Assembly (NCBI GenBank): GCA_964346815.1
Contig: CAYFWF010000059.1
Location: forward strand, 13,245-77,244
Direction: 5' to 3'
Source of the DNA: CAYFWF01 sp964346815
GTDB lineage: Bacteria > Acidobacteriota > Aminicenantia > Aminicenantales > Aminicenantaceae
DNA: 64,000 nt
The first letter of the stretch is position 1. Each line of letters opens with the position of its first letter. This document shows positions 33,175-42,072 of this stretch, in pieces. The translations under genes and the position numbers were made by a program. Below the pieces are notes generated by a model. The model was not told the DNA's origin, did no database searches, and saw only the letters and a program-made list of their open reading frames with translations.

Positions 33175-35265
33175 ATGAAGAAAAAAAATCTTATGACTCT
33201 GATTCCTCTTATAGGAATCCTTCTCCTTCTTCTTTCCGGTATTTTTTCCTGCAAAAGAACCGAAGATGCCTCTTCAAGATTAGAGCAACTGGGGACTCCA
33301 GTGGAGGAAGAAACCAAGGAAGAGCACGAAAAGCGCATGGCCTGGTGGAGGGAAGCCCGGTTCGGGCTGTTCATTCATTGGGGACTGTATGCGATCCCTG
33401 CTGGGGAATGGAAGGAAGAGACCAATCATGCCGAATGGATACTGACTACGGCTCAGATCCCGGTCAAAAATTATGAAAAGTTTACGCACCAATTTAATCC
33501 AGAAAAGTTCGATGCAAAGGAGTGGGTGGAAACGGCCAAAGATGCTGGCATGAAATATATAGTTATAACAAGCAAGCATCATGACGGATTCTGTCTCTTC
33601 AAGTCCAGAATGACAGATTATGACGTAGTGGATGCCACTCCTTTCGGACGCGACGTCCTGAAAGAACTCGCGGAGGAATGTCACAGACAAAACATAAAGA
33701 TCTGCTGGTACCATTCGATCATGGACTGGCATCATCCCGATTATCTCCCTCGGCGCAGTTGGGAAACACGCTCGGCTGAAGGAGCGGACTTCGATCGGTA
33801 CGTGGACTATATGAAAGGACAGGTCAAAGAACTCCTGACCAATTACGGAGAGATCGGGGTGATGTGGTTTGATGGCGAGTGGGAACACACCTGGACGAAG
33901 GAAAGAGGAGAAGATCTGTATAAGTATGTCCGGTCAATCGCACCCGGAGTCATCATCAACAACCGAGTAGGCAAGGGACGGGCAGGAATGACAGGGACTT
34001 ATGATCCCGAGACAGCATCTGGAGACTTCGGCACTCCTGAACAGGAAATTCCTGACACAGGGCTCGCATATGACTGGGAAACCTGTATGACTATGAATGC
34101 CCACTGGGGATACAACAAAAACGATCGCAACTGGAAATCTGCGGAGGAATTGATCCAGAAGTTGGTGGACATTACAAGTAAGGGAGGAAATTTCCTGTTG
34201 AATGTCGGGCCCACTGCCGAAGGTTTGTTTCCGCAGCCGAGCGTGAAAAGGCTCAAAACCATGGGAGATTGGATGAGAACCAACGGTGAATGCATCTATG
34301 GAACCTCGGCGAGCCTTTTCGAAAAACTGAATTGGGGGCGGAGCACGACAAAGGGAAATGCACTCTTTTTGTGTGTGTTCGACTGGCCGGAAGATGGAAA
34401 GCTCTCTGTGCCTGGGTTGATCAGCAAGGCCCGAAAGGCCTATCTGCTCGCGGATCCCCAATCGGAATTAAGCCTGGACTATCAGAACGGAAGCGCAGTG
34501 ATCTCTTTGCCGGAAGACCCGCCTGACCCGTACGTATCTGTCATCAGGCTGGAGTTTTCAGAGAAACCGGAAGTTGTCCGGTCTCCGCACATGAGCGCTG
34601 GAAGCGATATTTTTTATCAGGATCTGGAAGTGACGTTATACAGCAATCTCGAATCTGTGGAGCTCCGCTATACCCTTGACGGAAGCACTCCAAACATGAA
34701 TTCGTTGATCTACCAGGATGCCCTTCAGATCGACGAAACGACCACCATCAAGGCCCAACTTTTCCGAAACGGTCAGGCCGTGAGTGATATGGTAGAGAGA
34801 ACCTACCGAAAAGTCCCTCCACGACCCGCTCAGCAGGATACCGAAGGAAAGCCCGTGCTGACCTTTACTTATTATCATGGCCAATGGGATTACCTCCCTG
34901 ACTATAAGAGCCTCAGCCCTGAGGCACAGGGCACAATAGAGACATTCGACACCTCTCCAAAAACCCGAAAAGAATACTTTGCCTTCCAATTCAACGGCTT
35001 TATCAGGGTGCCCGAAACCGGCCTGTACACTTTCTACGTTTCATCCGATGACGGAAGCCGTCTGTATATCGGAGACCAGCTCGTTGTCGATAATGACGGC
35101 CTGCATGGACCAGCCGAAGAAATGGGCCAGATTATCCTCGAGAGGGGCCTCCATCCCATTCGCGTTGATTTTTTCCAAGCAAGCGGGGGTGAAGAACTTC
35201 GGGTCTCTTATTCCGGACCTGGCATCAACAAACAGACGGTCCCTTCTGCAGTTCTCTCCCATTGA
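33175..35265 (+). CDS. Lipoprotein alpha-L-fucosidase GH29 with C-terminal PA14 domain
   Basis: A 696-residue lipoprotein (lipobox SGIFSC, Cys26). The GH29 catalytic domain spans about 55-400: WWREARFGLFIHWGLYAIP, SKHHDGFCLF, and the nucleophile Asp233 in VMWFDGEW. A small beta domain follows (about 400-455), then a chitobiase/hexosaminidase C-terminal-like segment (YTLDGSTPNMNS, about 465-545) and a PA14 carbohydrate-binding domain (about 556-690, with GFIRVPETGLYTFYVSSDDG). It should release fucose from external glycans, with the added domains helping to bind the polymer. GAGGGG precedes the ATG. Transcribed alone, upstream of two sulfatase-fold genes on the same strand. Confidence 0.94.
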   Translation: MKKKNLMTLIPLIGILLLLLSGIFSCKRTEDASSRLEQLGTPVEEETKEEHEKRMAWWREARFGLFIHWGLYAIPAGEWKEETNHAEWILTTAQIPVKNYEKFTHQFNPEKFDAKEWVETAKDAGMKYIVITSKHHDGFCLFKSRMTDYDVVDATPFGRDVLKELAEECHRQNIKICWYHSIMDWHHPDYLPRRSWETRSAEGADFDRYVDYMKGQVKELLTNYGEIGVMWFDGEWEHTWTKERGEDLYKYVRSIAPGVIINNRVGKGRAGMTGTYDPETASGDFGTPEQEIPDTGLAYDWETCMTMNAHWGYNKNDRNWKSAEELIQKLVDITSKGGNFLLNVGPTAEGLFPQPSVKRLKTMGDWMRTNGECIYGTSASLFEKLNWGRSTTKGNALFLCVFDWPEDGKLSVPGLISKARKAYLLADPQSELSLDYQNGSAVISLPEDPPDPYVSVIRLEFSEKPEVVRSPHMSAGSDIFYQDLEVTLYSNLESVELRYTLDGSTPNMNSLIYQDALQIDETTTIKAQLFRNGQAVSDMVERTYRKVPPRPAQQDTEGKPVLTFTYYHGQWDYLPDYKSLSPEAQGTIETFDTSPKTRKEYFAFQFNGFIRVPETGLYTFYVSSDDGSRLYIGDQLVVDNDGLHGPAEEMGQIILERGLHPIRVDFFQASGGEELRVSYSGPGINKQTVPSAVLSH

Positions 35266-35416
35266 CCTTCCCCGGCAAACAGAACGAATGGCTTCCTGTC
35301 CTTTCTGATAACTCAGAAACCCTCAACATGAATCATCCAATTCATCGGAGGAAATGACAATGTGTGTTTTTATCCCCCAAAAAAGGATATAATCAAAAAA
35401 GGAGTGATTTGATCTC

Positions 35417-37372
35417 ATGCTGTCGGTCGAGTACAATCTCAAAAGAATGAGCCGGATGAAAATAGGGATGCTGCTTATAAGCGGCCTTTTGCTTTCGATC
35501 TGTTGTCGGACCTCTCCTCCTCCGGAGCAGAAACTCTACCGTTTCATCGACCATTTAGAGGAAGAGAACGTTGCCTTCTCTCCGATGATTGACACCGCCG
35601 AAAACCCAGAAGAAAAAGTCCCCCTGTTTCCTGTGAAATCCTATCCTGTTTTAGACATGGGATCAGGTCGCAATCCATTCGGCATAAAAAGAAAGCTGAA
35701 TATAAGGGCAGAAGACAGCAACGTTCTATTTGCGCCACCGAAGAGCCGGTACGTATTCGCTCTTCACATCCCTGAAGATTCAGTTCTGGAACTCGGGACA
35801 GGAATCGTCAAAGGTCAAAAATCGACACCCACCGTTTTCACCGTAGAAATCGACATCAAAGGACGCAAAGAAATTCTTCTCCAAAAAACACACGCTTTCT
35901 CCAGGGATGACCAAAAAATGGTTTACCAACCGCACACAATCGATATGTCCTCTTTCCGTGGACAAGCAAAAATTGCGTTCACCACAGCCGGAGAAGATCC
36001 TGACTATTCATTCTGGCTGAATCCAATTCTCTACCCTAAGAAAAAAGAAGGGACCAACATCATCCTGATTTCCATAGACACACTCAGGGCTGACCACCTG
36101 GGATGTTATGGGTATCAAAGAGCAACCAGTCCGGCCATCGATTCCCTGGCTGAGGACGGCTCTCTTTTTTGGAACACCTTCAGCTCTTCACCATGGACCT
36201 TGCCTGCGCATGTTTCGCTCTTGACGTCTCTCCACTGTCTTCACCACCAGGTCAATTACGAATATGACAAGATGGATAACTCCATTCCCACACTGGCTGA
36301 CGTATTGAGACAAAAATATTTCTATTGCTCTGCGTACACCGGGGGAGGTTTTGTCAACTCAGCATACGGATTTTCTAAGGGATTCGATTCCTACGGGCAG
36401 TCTTCACAGGGAATACACCAGAAGGACGCCTCAGAGTGGATCGGGCGTTCTGTGCTGAAATGGATCGATCACCACAAGGATAAAGATTTTTTCCTCTTTA
36501 TTCATACCTACCAGCCTCACAATCCTTTCTCCTGTCCATCACCCTACAATACGATGTTTTTAAAAGAAAATGCCGAATGGAGGGAAATCGATATTCTTAA
36601 ATATCTCGGGGGTAAAGAAGGTGTTTTCAAAAATATCCCCGAAAGAGAAATCGATAACATCATCAGTCTCTATGATGCGGAAATTCGGTACACTGATGAC
36701 ATGCTGATCGAACCACTGATGAATAAGTTAAGGGAGACCGGGCTCTACGACCGATCGCTGATCATCCTGACCAGCGATCACGGAGAAGAATTTTACGATC
36801 ATCAGGGATGGGAACACGGCCACACTCTCTACAATGAACTCCTGAAAGTCCCCCTTATCATCAAGTTTCCTGGCTCAGAATTCGCCGGAACACAAATCCG
36901 AACCATCGTGCGGTTGATTGACATCATGCCCACAGTGCTGGATAAATTGGGGATAAGCGAAAAGTATTCAAAACTCGACGGAGAAAGCCTGATGCCTCTC
37001 CTCTTAAATAAAGAAACAAGGGACAGGAGATTCCTTGCGTACAAGGCTGACAACATCTTGAAATCAAATATACCGCAAAAAATATCAATGAACGAGGGAA
37101 CAGATAAACTCATTTTGAACAAAAAATTTACCGATGAGCAGCTCCATTTTTTTGATTCGCCCCCTCCAGTTTTATCTCCGATCGAACTTTATAACCTTGA
37201 TGAAAGCTCTTTCGAGAAACACAATATTGCAGATAATAGGGTGCAAACATCCAACCGCTTGATCCGTCTCATCAATGAGGCCCTCGCTCAAGCAACGAAG
37301 CGAAAGTCCGACAGGGTGGAAATGGATGAGGCCCTGTTGGAGCAGCTCAAGGCGCTCGGCTACCTGCGCTAA
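35417..37372 (+). CDS. Lipoprotein sulfatase-fold enzyme with N-terminal beta domain, Thr nucleophile
   Basis: A 651-residue putative lipoprotein (SICC around residues 27-30). Residues 40-205 form a beta-rich domain without an assigned family; the sulfatase/phosphatase fold follows. Metal ligands are visible in ISIDTLRADHLGCYG (Asp221), TSDHGEEF and the later GHTLYNELLKVPLI. The catalytic block is TLPAHVSLLTS, giving Thr261 where true sulfatases have Cys or Ser. Thr is typical of phosphotransferases and phosphodiesterases of this superfamily. It ends LKALGYLR. A TATAAT at 35388-35393 lies just upstream of an AAGGAG. It is 140 bases upstream of its closest relative (37513). Confidence 0.85.
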   Translation: MLSVEYNLKRMSRMKIGMLLISGLLLSICCRTSPPPEQKLYRFIDHLEEENVAFSPMIDTAENPEEKVPLFPVKSYPVLDMGSGRNPFGIKRKLNIRAEDSNVLFAPPKSRYVFALHIPEDSVLELGTGIVKGQKSTPTVFTVEIDIKGRKEILLQKTHAFSRDDQKMVYQPHTIDMSSFRGQAKIAFTTAGEDPDYSFWLNPILYPKKKEGTNIILISIDTLRADHLGCYGYQRATSPAIDSLAEDGSLFWNTFSSSPWTLPAHVSLLTSLHCLHHQVNYEYDKMDNSIPTLADVLRQKYFYCSAYTGGGFVNSAYGFSKGFDSYGQSSQGIHQKDASEWIGRSVLKWIDHHKDKDFFLFIHTYQPHNPFSCPSPYNTMFLKENAEWREIDILKYLGGKEGVFKNIPEREIDNIISLYDAEIRYTDDMLIEPLMNKLRETGLYDRSLIILTSDHGEEFYDHQGWEHGHTLYNELLKVPLIIKFPGSEFAGTQIRTIVRLIDIMPTVLDKLGISEKYSKLDGESLMPLLLNKETRDRRFLAYKADNILKSNIPQKISMNEGTDKLILNKKFTDEQLHFFDSPPPVLSPIELYNLDESSFEKHNIADNRVQTSNRLIRLINEALAQATKRKSDRVEMDEALLEQLKALGYLR

Positions 37373-37512
37373 AAATTTTAGAAAAGACGCCTGTAAAGGA
37401 TTGCCATCGAGCCCGCAGACCTCTTCCTCAGGAAGCCGCATTCAGAAGAAATGCCCGCGCAGCTTGGCTGACTGCCCTTAAAAATATGAGGCAAATATGC
37501 TATAAGAGCTTT

Positions 37513-39345
37513 ATGAAAAGCAAACGTATCCCGGGTGAGTTTGCTCTCTCACTCATCTGCATGCTATTCCTCCTCTTCCTCTCTAATCTCTCCTGTAAAA
37601 AGAGCAGCGGAGTTCATCACGTTTCTGCTCAGATCGAGGAACCAACCGATCCTTCCCTCCTCAGTGCAAATGATATCAAAACCCACCCGGCTTATCAGTC
37701 CACGTATTTCACAACCGAGGCAACAACGCTAAAAGGCCATGCCATAATTCTGGACTCAGGAATCAAAAAGATAACCTATCTCCCAAAAAAGGAGGGGGAT
37801 TTCCAGCTCCACTTAGAATTGTTCGCCAAAATCAAGGATCAAACAATCCTTCGGCTTTACCAAAACAGCTCCCTCCTTGTGGATAAACTCCTGTCAAAGA
37901 GTCAGCACACCACACTCCTGACAGATCTCTCTTTGTCGAAATCGGACAAAATCACTCTTTCGGTAAAGGGGAAAGGAGCACTCGTTGTCGGCGATCTGGT
38001 TCTTTCCCAGAAAACAGCCCAAGAGGAAAGAAATTATGTCTTTTTGATTTGTGCGGATACGCTGCGTGCAGACCATCTCCAAACCTACGGATACCAAAAA
38101 GAAACATCTCCCTTTCTTGACAAATTCGCCCAGGACAGCATTGTATTTTATAATGCTTATGCCCAAGCACCCTGGACGCTTCCCTCTCATATGTCACTTT
38201 TCACAGCCCTTTACGAATTCAACCATGGGATAAAACGGGGGACCATCATCTCTCCAAATATTCATTATCTGGTTGAAGAATTGGCTCAAAAATTTTCAAC
38301 TCGAAGCTTTAACGGCGGAATCTATGTCTCTTCGAATTTTGGTTTTTTCCGTGGTTTCGATCTCTTCAAGAGCATTCCTCACGATCAGTATTCTCCCGAG
38401 GCAACGAGGAAACTCTTCAATTTGGCCAGAAATGATCTTAATAAAACCAGCTTTCTCCATGCTTTCTATTTTCTGCACACCTACCAAACCCACAGTCCCT
38501 ATAATCCTCCTCTGAATCATCTCAAACGGTTTAATCCGGCTCCCAAATATACCTATCTCTCAGCCCCGACCGTAGGTTCCAACCATAAGGAACAGTACAA
38601 GCAACTCCCCCAAGAAATGGTCGACGCTTACATCGATCTTTATGACGCAGAAATCTTTGTCTTTGATCTATGGTTCGGCAGATTTCTTGATTATTTAAAG
38701 AAACAAAATATCTACGACAACTCCATGATCATATTCATGTCTGACCACGGTGAAGAATTTTTCGATCATGCAGGATGGGGGCACACCCATTCCCTTTACA
38801 ATGAACTCATCCGCGTCCCGCTCATCATTAAATTGCCCCAAAACCGGTTCCAAGGCACACGGCTCGAAACCGAAGTGGGATTGATCGATATCATGCCTTT
38901 TATTCTCAATTACTACGATATCCCTTTTGACGAGAAGGCCGTAGACGGAAAAGACTTGATGCCGGTCATAAGAGGCAAGGGGCGGAATCGGATTCTGATA
39001 TCCTCCCTGACCAGCGGCTTCTATATTCCGAGCCTGCCTTTTAAAATTTCAAGGATTGAAAACCATCGAAAAATCATATTCAATCTGCCGTATACAGAAG
39101 AAACCCTCGCTTTTTTCCGCACTCCCCCTCCTCCCTATCATCAGTTTGAATATTATAACCTGCTCCAAGATCCTAGAGAAAAGACAAATATTTATGAATC
39201 TCGGATTGCTGAAATCAGAAAATACAGAGAGTTATTTGAAATCATCGTCCAGAAGGGAAGGAACAATCTCGAAAGCAAAGATAAGCCAGTGGAGTTTGAT
39301 AAAAATCTCATAGAAGCATTGAAGTCTTTGGGATACGTGCATTAA
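37513..39345 (+). CDS. Lipoprotein sulfatase-fold enzyme, Thr nucleophile (second of the pair)
   Basis: A 610-residue lipoprotein (lipobox LSNLSC, Cys28) with the same layout as the preceding gene: a beta-rich domain at about 55-165, then the catalytic fold with LICADTLRADHLQTYG (Asp182), TLPSHMSLFTA (Thr222 at the nucleophile position), MSDHGEEFFDHAGWGHTHS and a C-terminal ending LKSLGYVH. The two genes are a tandem duplicate pair, but already quite divergent. The start is set at the second Met (37513) because it begins the signal peptide; 37486 is possible. The stop overlaps that of the convergent membrane glycosyltransferase by three bases. Confidence 0.85.
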   Translation: MKSKRIPGEFALSLICMLFLLFLSNLSCKKSSGVHHVSAQIEEPTDPSLLSANDIKTHPAYQSTYFTTEATTLKGHAIILDSGIKKITYLPKKEGDFQLHLELFAKIKDQTILRLYQNSSLLVDKLLSKSQHTTLLTDLSLSKSDKITLSVKGKGALVVGDLVLSQKTAQEERNYVFLICADTLRADHLQTYGYQKETSPFLDKFAQDSIVFYNAYAQAPWTLPSHMSLFTALYEFNHGIKRGTIISPNIHYLVEELAQKFSTRSFNGGIYVSSNFGFFRGFDLFKSIPHDQYSPEATRKLFNLARNDLNKTSFLHAFYFLHTYQTHSPYNPPLNHLKRFNPAPKYTYLSAPTVGSNHKEQYKQLPQEMVDAYIDLYDAEIFVFDLWFGRFLDYLKKQNIYDNSMIIFMSDHGEEFFDHAGWGHTHSLYNELIRVPLIIKLPQNRFQGTRLETEVGLIDIMPFILNYYDIPFDEKAVDGKDLMPVIRGKGRNRILISSLTSGFYIPSLPFKISRIENHRKIIFNLPYTEETLAFFRTPPPPYHQFEYYNLLQDPREKTNIYESRIAEIRKYRELFEIIVQKGRNNLESKDKPVEFDKNLIEALKSLGYVH

Positions 39346-41879
39346 TCTTCAATCCCCTTTTTCAAGAACGGCACGACAAACGAGGACGAATCTTCCCTGT
39401 ACACTTTCAACCTTTCCAATACTACGCCGGTATTGGGAAAGTGGATATTTCCGCGGGAGTCCTTTGCCAGTAGTAGTGACTTATGCTTTGTGTCGAAACG
39501 CAAGGTTTTTTCCTCTCTTACCGAAACCGTCAGATTGTTCTCACCAGGCATGAGAAGATGGCCTGTGCCGTTCACATAAACGACTTGCTCATAGCGATTT
39601 GTCCATATGGTCGTATGGAAATTGAAAAAGGAATACAGTTCACATTCTACGGTATGGATGGAAGGATCTAAAACCGTCATTTCCAACTGCTCAAGAGGAA
39701 GGCCTCTGACGCTCTGTCTCTCCTCGTCTCTCATCGGAGTAAAAACAAGGGAGTCCCGCACATCCGAAATGATCAATTGCTTTTCCTGGAAGTCCTTGCC
39801 AATATCTATCTCCCCGAAGTCAAATATCGGCATGTTTAAAAAATAGATATATTTCTCGTATGTTCCTCCTTGGACAGCCAGGAACTCTGGAAAAGCGAAT
39901 GTCGTGTTCTCTCTTGAAAAATCGAGCGGAAAGCTGATTCGGTGACTGCCTTTTTTCAAAACATAACGCCAGTCTCTCAAATCTCTCATGCTGAATTTCT
40001 CATCCTTTACTTCGTTGAGAAGAGGGTTGAAAATTCGGATATGGCCGTTTTGGATTAGGGGTTCTGGAATGTCTGCAAGTTTCTCCTTGAAAAATAAAAA
40101 AAGATTCCTTTTTTTGGACAGGTATCTGTTTTCTAAATTTGATTTGAAAAGCTCATAAAAAACAGGGGATAAATCGATGGAAAAATTGGAGTAAAGCGTG
40201 TACCTTCCTGGAGGGATATCGTCTCTCTCGTATGTAACACCAAAATCATCCAAGAGCAGATCGGCCGGCTCTGACTTTGAAGAAGGAGCGAGAAACGCCT
40301 TGGATGTCCTCCCCCAGAGATCTCCGAGTTTCAATGCTGCGGGATAATACTTGGAAAAGGTGAATATTCCTGCAGGCCGTCCGGCCGATGGAGCGGTAAT
40401 CAAGAGTTTGTCCTTTTTAACAAACGGGTCTAACCGCATGACATCCCAATAATTCCCGAGAATAACCTTTGGACCTGTCTTATCCAAGGCAGCGATTTCC
40501 TGTTTGTTTTTTCTGTGAATTTCTCTCAATTCCGGGAAACGGATCCCTGTTTTCCAAACGCTCACGCTTACAAACACAAGCAAAAAAAAGACTCTGGCCC
40601 CTTTTCTCTGGAATATTTTCATCTCTTGGAGGGCCTGGATGATTAGAACAAGAGGAAAGAGCGAATACACCCGGTAGTGGATCAGATAGCGTGGGGTGGG
40701 AGGATACCCTGAGAGAAACAGGAAAACCAAACTTCCGAGGAAAAAAATCAGAAGATAGGTCTTTTTAAAATCCTTCTCCCTAAAAAAAAGAAACAATATG
40801 TAACCAAAGCTGAGCACAAACAATAAAAATATACAGAACGAAACGGCTGTGTTTACATCGAGGTCGAAAAAGATGCTTTCGAACATTTTGGCAAAAGAAG
40901 CGAGGTCAAAAATTTTCGAATCGTCCAGCGTGCGAGGTGAAAAAATAAGAAATTTTGTGTTTATAAAGTAATTATTGATCTCGGCCAAAATGTGGGGAAA
41001 ATTTCCCACACAAAAACCCGCGGCAAGAGATCCGCTCGATCGTAGAATCATCTGGATTTTTGTTCGAACCAGAAGATACCCAACAAGCCAACCGAATGCG
41101 ATGAGAATGAAACCGATAGAAGGGAGATACATCCAGTAGAGAATCCCTCCAATGACTCCGATCAGGAAAAAACATCTTTTCTTTTCGAATATGACCCCAT
41201 AGACAAGGTACAGCAGGAGGAATTCAAAAAAAATGATGAACGGGATTCCCCGCACCATATCACTGGTAAACAGATTCATGCCAGCGAGAGGAAGAGACAG
41301 AACAACGATGGGATAGAAAAAAGATCTTATGCCTGTGACTCTGCCGATCAGCAGAGCCGCAAAAGAAATAAAAAGAGCATACACCAAAAAATTCGCTGCC
41401 AGTACAGACAGATTCAATTGAGGCAAAAGTTTATAGAGAAAAGCATACAGATAGGCGGGAAGGCTTCCCTGATAGAATTGGCCATAGAAATAAATCGGAA
41501 AGCTGTCTCCCTGGGCGATATTTTTGACCATCAGAAGAGTAACAGATTTGTCTGCATTGAGAAGGGTTAAATGATAGACGAGATAGGGAAGCCTGGTGAG
41601 GAGAACGAGGATAAACGTGGCAAAAAAATAAAAGACATACGTTTTCGTTCGGTTAGAAAAGGCCGATTTCCATTTTTGTCTCTTCAGGACAACAAGGGCC
41701 GCAAACAGCGCGACCAGAAGGGCCGACAATTCATTCCTGATATGGGAGAGAGAAGGACGAAACCGGGGAAGGGAGGGGGAGAAAAAAGAATAGACAAAAA
41801 CCAAGAAAGTAAGAATAAAAAGGAGTGGAATGAGTCTTTCAAAAACGTTTTTCTGTTTAAAAAACGCATTTCCTATCAT
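39342..41879 (-). CDS. Membrane glycosyltransferase, GT39/ArnT-like (GT-C fold)
   Basis: An 845-residue polytopic membrane protein with about ten hydrophobic helices in the first ~430 residues and a large soluble, beta-rich C-terminal part. The acidic motif in the first large loop (NADKSVTLLMVKNIAQGDS, about residue 110) followed by FYGQFYQGSLPAYLYAFLYK is the pattern of polyprenyl-phosphate sugar transferases. Such enzymes add a sugar from a lipid carrier to lipid A, glycans or proteins on the outer face of the membrane. The acceptor cannot be deduced. No clear ribosome site precedes the ATG. Its stop codon overlaps that of the sulfatase-fold gene, and its own promoter is visible. Confidence 0.78.
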   Translation of the reverse strand: MIGNAFFKQKNVFERLIPLLFILTFLVFVYSFFSPSLPRFRPSLSHIRNELSALLVALFAALVVLKRQKWKSAFSNRTKTYVFYFFATFILVLLTRLPYLVYHLTLLNADKSVTLLMVKNIAQGDSFPIYFYGQFYQGSLPAYLYAFLYKLLPQLNLSVLAANFLVYALFISFAALLIGRVTGIRSFFYPIVVLSLPLAGMNLFTSDMVRGIPFIIFFEFLLLYLVYGVIFEKKRCFFLIGVIGGILYWMYLPSIGFILIAFGWLVGYLLVRTKIQMILRSSGSLAAGFCVGNFPHILAEINNYFINTKFLIFSPRTLDDSKIFDLASFAKMFESIFFDLDVNTAVSFCIFLLFVLSFGYILFLFFREKDFKKTYLLIFFLGSLVFLFLSGYPPTPRYLIHYRVYSLFPLVLIIQALQEMKIFQRKGARVFFLLVFVSVSVWKTGIRFPELREIHRKNKQEIAALDKTGPKVILGNYWDVMRLDPFVKKDKLLITAPSAGRPAGIFTFSKYYPAALKLGDLWGRTSKAFLAPSSKSEPADLLLDDFGVTYERDDIPPGRYTLYSNFSIDLSPVFYELFKSNLENRYLSKKRNLFLFFKEKLADIPEPLIQNGHIRIFNPLLNEVKDEKFSMRDLRDWRYVLKKGSHRISFPLDFSRENTTFAFPEFLAVQGGTYEKYIYFLNMPIFDFGEIDIGKDFQEKQLIISDVRDSLVFTPMRDEERQSVRGLPLEQLEMTVLDPSIHTVECELYSFFNFHTTIWTNRYEQVVYVNGTGHLLMPGENNLTVSVREEKTLRFDTKHKSLLLAKDSRGNIHFPNTGVVLERLKVYREDSSSFVVPFLKKGIED

Positions 41880-41913
41880 AAATCTTGGACAAACTCGAGA
41901 ATTGTCCCCGTCA

Positions 41914-41943
41914 ATTCTAACCGTTTCTGCCTTTTGCGGTCAA
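41914..41943 (-). promoter_or_regulatory. Sigma-70 type promoter of the membrane glycosyltransferase gene
   Basis: On the minus strand TTGACC (41938-41943), an 18-base spacer and TAGAAT (41914-41919), with the ATG at 41879. Confidence 0.55.
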
Positions 41944-42072
41944 TAAATCCGGAGTATCGCCTACTCAAAACCGCCCCATTTCGTACGTACAGTCACTTTA
42001 TTGAAGAACGGCTGTCAGCAGGAGGGATCTAAACGAAACTCGGCAAGGACTACCGATACTGCATCCCTTCTA

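Noticed and set aside
29185..39345. A formylglycine sulfatase cluster for sulfated polysaccharides
   Set aside because: None of the three enzymes has CxPSR or SxPSR at the active site and no maturing enzyme gene is present, so a sulfatase utilisation locus is not supported despite the fucosidase.
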